The notes beneath the pieces are model-generated. The model was not told the origin of the DNA. It was given only the letters and a program-made list of their open reading frames with translations, and did not search any database. This document shows, in pieces, positions 62,399 to 64,000 of a stretch of DNA of 64,000 nucleotides. Position 1 is the stretch's first letter, and each line of letters opens with the position of its first letter. The DNA lies in assembly GCF_003002815.1 (NCBI RefSeq), contig NZ_PVTF01000005.1, forward strand, positions 62,001-126,000, given 5' to 3'. The DNA comes from Umezawaea tangerina. Its GTDB lineage: Bacteria; Actinomycetota; Actinomycetes; Mycobacteriales; Pseudonocardiaceae. The position numbers and the translations under genes were made by a program.

Positions 62399-63733
62399 AT
62401 GGGTGTTCGGGGAGCGGATCCGGTGTGGGCGCCGGTGCTGGTGCTGTCGGCCGGGTTGTCGCTCTCGGTGGCGCTGACGTTCGACGGCGGCGGCTGGCTG
62501 GCGGTGCCGATGGCGGTGCTGGGCTACCCGGCGGGCAGGCGGATGACGTCCGTTCCGCTCGCGTTGCGGGTGTTCGGCGCCGTGCTGTGCACCGGGCTCG
62601 CGCTGGCGCTCTGGCGTTCGCCCGACCCGTTCGCGGACTGGCTCTCGGTGCTGTTCGTCGAGTTCTCCGCGTCGGTGCTGCCGTGGTCGCTCGGCCGCTA
62701 CCAGCGGCTGCGCGCCGAGCAGCGCGAGCACGAGCGGGCCGCGGTCGCCGAGCAGGCCAGGCTGCGCGAGCGGGAGCGGATCGCGCGGGACGTGCACGAC
62801 TCGATCGGCCACGAGCTGGCGCTGATCGCGTTGCACGGCGGGGCGCTGGAGCTCGCGGCGGACCTCACCGACGAGCAGAAGCGGGCGGCGGGCGAGGTGC
62901 GGGCCGGGGCGGTCCGGGCCACCCACCGGCTGCACGACATCGTGCAGGTGTTCGGCGGCGCGGCCTCCCTTCGGCCCGCCGACGAGAGCATCGACGACCT
63001 GGTCCGCCGCGCGTCGCAGGCGGGTCTGCGGGTCCGCCTCCGGCACGTCGGCACGGCACCCGCGTGGTCGCCGATGACCAGGCAGGCCGCCCACCGCGTG
63101 GTCCAGGAGTCGTTGACCAACGCCACCCGGCACGCTCCGGGCGCGCCGGTCACCGTCACGATCGCGCGCCGGGACGACGGCACCCGAGTCGAGGTCGTGA
63201 ACGAGCCGGCGGCGCGGTCGGACGGCGGCACGGGGACCGGGCTGGGGCTGATCGGGCTGGCGGAGCGGGTCCGCCTCGCGGGCGGGCGGTTGTCCGCGGG
63301 GCCGCGGCCCGACGGCGGCTGGGCGGTGACCGCCGTGCTGGCCGACGGCACCGGGCCGTGGCGGGACGCGGGCCCGCCGGACCCCGCCCCCGACGGCAGG
63401 CGGTGGATCGCCGCGCCGCCGCTCGGCGTCGGGCTCGCGCTCGTCGTCGTGCTCGCCGTCCTCCAGGTGGTCACGGTGACGCGGACCGGGCTCGCCGACG
63501 ACCGGTTCGCGGACCTGCGGTCCGGGCTGACCCGCGCGGACGTCGACCGGCTGCTGCCGCCCGACGACCTCGGTCCGGCCCCGAGGGTGCTCGCCACCCC
63601 GCCCCGGCCCGAGGACGCGAGCTGCGTCTACTACCTGGCGGGCGACAACCTGCTCGACCTCGACCCCGACGCCTACCAGCTCTGCTTCGTCGACGACGTG
63701 CTGGTGGCGAAGAACCGGCTGGAGAGGGCGTAG
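62399..63733 (+). CDS. NarL-type sensor histidine kinase with extra C-terminal membrane domain
   Basis: 444 residues. Three to four N-terminal helices (about 10-95), HisKA_3 dimerisation helix with phospho-acceptor His133 (RIARDVHDSIGHELAL), then the HATPase with VVQESLTNATRHA and GTGTGLGLIGLAERV. Unusually, after the ATPase domain come one more transmembrane helix (about 340-362) and an 80-residue domain with two cysteines (SCVYYLAGDN, YQLCFVDD) and a SmpA/BamE-like pattern (FADLRSGLTRADVDRLL). It pairs with the response regulator four bases downstream. Confidence 0.9.
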   Translation: MGVRGADPVWAPVLVLSAGLSLSVALTFDGGGWLAVPMAVLGYPAGRRMTSVPLALRVFGAVLCTGLALALWRSPDPFADWLSVLFVEFSASVLPWSLGRYQRLRAEQREHERAAVAEQARLRERERIARDVHDSIGHELALIALHGGALELAADLTDEQKRAAGEVRAGAVRATHRLHDIVQVFGGAASLRPADESIDDLVRRASQAGLRVRLRHVGTAPAWSPMTRQAAHRVVQESLTNATRHAPGAPVTVTIARRDDGTRVEVVNEPAARSDGGTGTGLGLIGLAERVRLAGGRLSAGPRPDGGWAVTAVLADGTGPWRDAGPPDPAPDGRRWIAAPPLGVGLALVVVLAVLQVVTVTRTGLADDRFADLRSGLTRADVDRLLPPDDLGPAPRVLATPPRPEDASCVYYLAGDNLLDLDPDAYQLCFVDDVLVAKNRLERA

Positions 63734-63737
63734 CGCG

Positions 63738-64000
63738 GTGCCCCCGATCCAGGTGCTCGTGGCCGACGACGAGGTGATGGTCCGCTCGGGCATCCGGGCG
63801 ATCCTGGCCACCGACGACGGCATCGAGGTCGTCGCCGAGGCCGCCGACGGGCGCCGGGCGGTCGAGCTGGTGCGCGCCCACCGCCCCGACGTGGCGCTGC
63901 TGGACATCCGGATGCCCGAGCTCGACGGGCTCGCCGCGGCCGACGAGATCGCCGTGGTGGCCCCGGTGACCAGCGTCATCGTGCTCACCACGTTCGGCCA
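63738..64000 (+). CDS. NarL/LuxR-type response regulator, N-terminal part
   Basis: Truncated by the window end: 87 codons of the receiver domain are visible, with VLVADDEVMVRSGIRAIL (acidic pair), LLDIRMPELDG (phospho-acceptor Asp) and VIVLTTFG (switch Thr). GTG start with GAGAGGG before it, four bases after the kinase stop. It should continue into a LuxR-type DNA-binding domain. Confidence 0.92.
   Translation, partial: MPPIQVLVADDEVMVRSGIRAILATDDGIEVVAEAADGRRAVELVRAHRPDVALLDIRMPELDGLAAADEIAVVAPVTSVIVLTTFG

Noticed and set aside
1-64000. CRISPR arrays, tRNA/rRNA genes, transposases, integrases and att sites
   Set aside because: I saw no regularly spaced repeats, no tRNA-like cloverleaf with a GTTC loop and no recombinase motifs; short RNAs could be missed by eye.

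Overview
The window is high-GC (GC-biased third positions, GTG starts, GTGA/ATGA stop-start overlaps, LacI/MarR/TetR/XRE/SARP/STAND regulators, ESX-like proteins) and looks like a chromosomal segment of a filamentous actinomycete. Gene content suggests the order Pseudonocardiales (Saccharothrix/Actinosynnema/Lentzea-like), but that is inference. I see no tRNA, rRNA, CRISPR array or transposase.

Layout. 1-2.7 kb: tail of an ABC exporter ATPase and its FtsX-like permease. 2.7-4.4 kb: an ESX-associated triad (two WXG-like proteins and a YbaB-like protein). 4.7-11 kb: purM away from its usual neighbours, a STAND/TPR protein, then a reverse-strand set of PfkB kinase, peptide deformylase and a probable M24 (methionine aminopeptidase fold) protein. 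11-32 kb: ordinary accessory genes. These include a GT39-like membrane glycosyltransferase, a secreted CBM13-GH62 arabinofuranosidase with a LacI-type operator, several regulator/oxidoreductase pairs, a three-gene ring-cleavage operon (FAH hydrolase, SnoaL-like, extradiol dioxygenase), a secreted Endo H-like GH18 enzyme, an expansin-like and a thaumatin-like secreted protein, and a MarR-hydrolase-SDR operon. 32-35 kb: an AfsR-type SARP regulator.

35.1-51.4 kb is the most unusual part. It holds two divergent, tightly overlapping operons around a 553-bp control region. The left operon encodes three different dynamin-like GTPases and a nucleotidyl-cyclase-fold protein with a 36-histidine tail. 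The right operon encodes a large P-loop GTPase, a 983-residue Hsp70/actin-fold ATPase (a pair reminiscent of SrfC/SrfB), an unknown protein, two further small P-loop GTPases and a last unknown protein. All ten genes abut or overlap their operon neighbours, so the products probably work together. A membrane-remodelling or anti-phage role is plausible but unproven.

51.8-64 kb: a second STAND ATPase beside a TetR gene remnant, a nitrilase/serine-threonine dehydratase/cyclase-family set with an IclR regulator, a zinc-free quinone oxidoreductase and HSL-type hydrolase behind twin palindromic operators, an aminoglycoside-phosphotransferase-like kinase, a secreted alpha/beta hydrolase, and a NarL-type two-component pair. 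The kinase of that pair carries an extra C-terminal membrane-anchored domain, and the response regulator runs off the window end.
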